Positions 5,153 through 5,309 of a stretch of 5,309 nt of DNA are shown piece by piece. Numbering within the stretch: the stretch's first letter is position 1; each line of letters starts with the position of its first letter. Below the pieces are notes generated by a model. It was not told the DNA's origin and ran no database searches. It saw nothing but the letters and a program-made list of their open reading frames with translations. A program made the translations under genes and the position numbers. Source of the stretch: Candidatus Zixiibacteriota bacterium (GTDB lineage: Bacteria; Zixibacteria; MSB-5A5; GN15; JAAZOE01); assembly GCA_028700875.1 (NCBI GenBank), contig JAQVRW010000231.1, positions 1-5,309 of the forward strand, in the 5' to 3' direction.

Positions 5153-5309
5153 ACGGCCGGGTTATTCCTGTCGAATGGGAATTGAAGCGGGAATTCGTCG
5201 TGGCCGGGGGCCGCGCCATGACCAAGAAGAATTTCATCGTTGTCATCGAAGGAAACGGATTCGGAGAAGCGGCCGGTTCGGTTCATTACGGAATTACGCC
5301 CGATGATCT
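5149..5309 (+). CDS. Enolase-superfamily dipeptide epimerase, N-terminal part (partial)
   Basis: The frame opens at ATG 5149, overlapping the stop of the peptidase gene (ATGA), and stays open to the window end, giving 53 residues. The order of elements is that of the N-terminal capping domain of the mandelate racemase/muconate-lactonizing branch of the enolase superfamily: a strand with VIPVEWELKREFVVAGG, then NFIVVIEGNGFGEAAG (about residues 28-43; the V-x-I/E-G-x-G-x-GEA pattern), then a Tyr-Gly segment leading into the first helix. With a YkfC-type peptidase directly upstream, the likely role is L-Ala-D/L-Glu epimerase (YkfB/YcjG type), turning murein-derived L-Ala-D-Glu into L-Ala-L-Glu. 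The catalytic lysines and metal ligands lie beyond the window, so the substrate is inferred from context. There is no strong ribosome site, so translation is probably coupled. An o-succinylbenzoate synthase or another racemase remains possible. Confidence 0.72.
   Translation, partial: MNGRVIPVEWELKREFVVAGGRAMTKKNFIVVIEGNGFGEAAGSVHYGITPDD

Overview
The window reads as a compact, protein-dense piece of a bacterial chromosome, all genes on the + strand. G+C looks moderate to fairly high by eye, Shine-Dalgarno sites are clear in front of most genes, and there is a textbook intrinsic terminator. No mobile element, CRISPR array, rRNA or functional tRNA is visible. The lineage cannot be fixed from the sequence. 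The gene set (polA tail, coaE, single-chain transketolase of the type usually split in two, class I/II aminotransferase, YkfC-like peptidase, epimerase) would suit an uncultured deltaproteobacterial-like or FCB-group-like bacterium, but that is a guess.

Layout. Positions 1-24 are the last seven codons and stop of what is very probably DNA polymerase I (polA). Its TAG overlaps the GTG start of coaE (24-614), dephospho-CoA kinase, the last step of coenzyme A synthesis. A gap of 394 bases without a convincing gene (615-1008) follows. It holds a few imperfect hairpins and a possible promoter near its end. Next come a full-length transketolase (1009-3021) and, 21 bases later, a PLP-dependent class I/II aminotransferase of the aspartate aminotransferase type (3043-4227). 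These two look like one transcription unit, closed by a perfect hairpin terminator (4248-4275) that is symmetrical enough to work from either side.

Just after the terminator is a second, imperfect inverted repeat (4278-4325). Read on the minus strand, its loop resembles the 3' half of a tRNA but cannot fold as one. A candidate promoter (4326-4354) then places transcription initiation almost exactly on the ATG of the next gene, which has no Shine-Dalgarno site, so that mRNA may be leaderless. The gene (4361-5152) encodes an SH3b plus NlpC/P60 peptidase of the YkfC (dipeptidyl-peptidase VI) type. Its stop codon overlaps by ATGA the start of an enolase-superfamily protein (5149 to window end) that looks like an L-Ala-D/L-Glu dipeptide epimerase (YkfB type).

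How the genes work together. Transketolase supplies pentose phosphates and erythrose-4-phosphate, and the aminotransferase handles amino-acid nitrogen; an aromatic or aspartate-family amino-acid link is possible but unproven. The last two genes form a coherent pair: YkfC-type enzymes release L-Ala-D-Glu from murein peptides and the epimerase converts it to L-Ala-L-Glu, which ordinary peptidases can degrade. I see no clearly new biological system. The most interesting points are the possible leaderless start of the murein-peptide genes, the tRNA-3'-half-like hairpin beside the terminator, the fused form of a usually split transketolase, and the unexplained 394-base gap.
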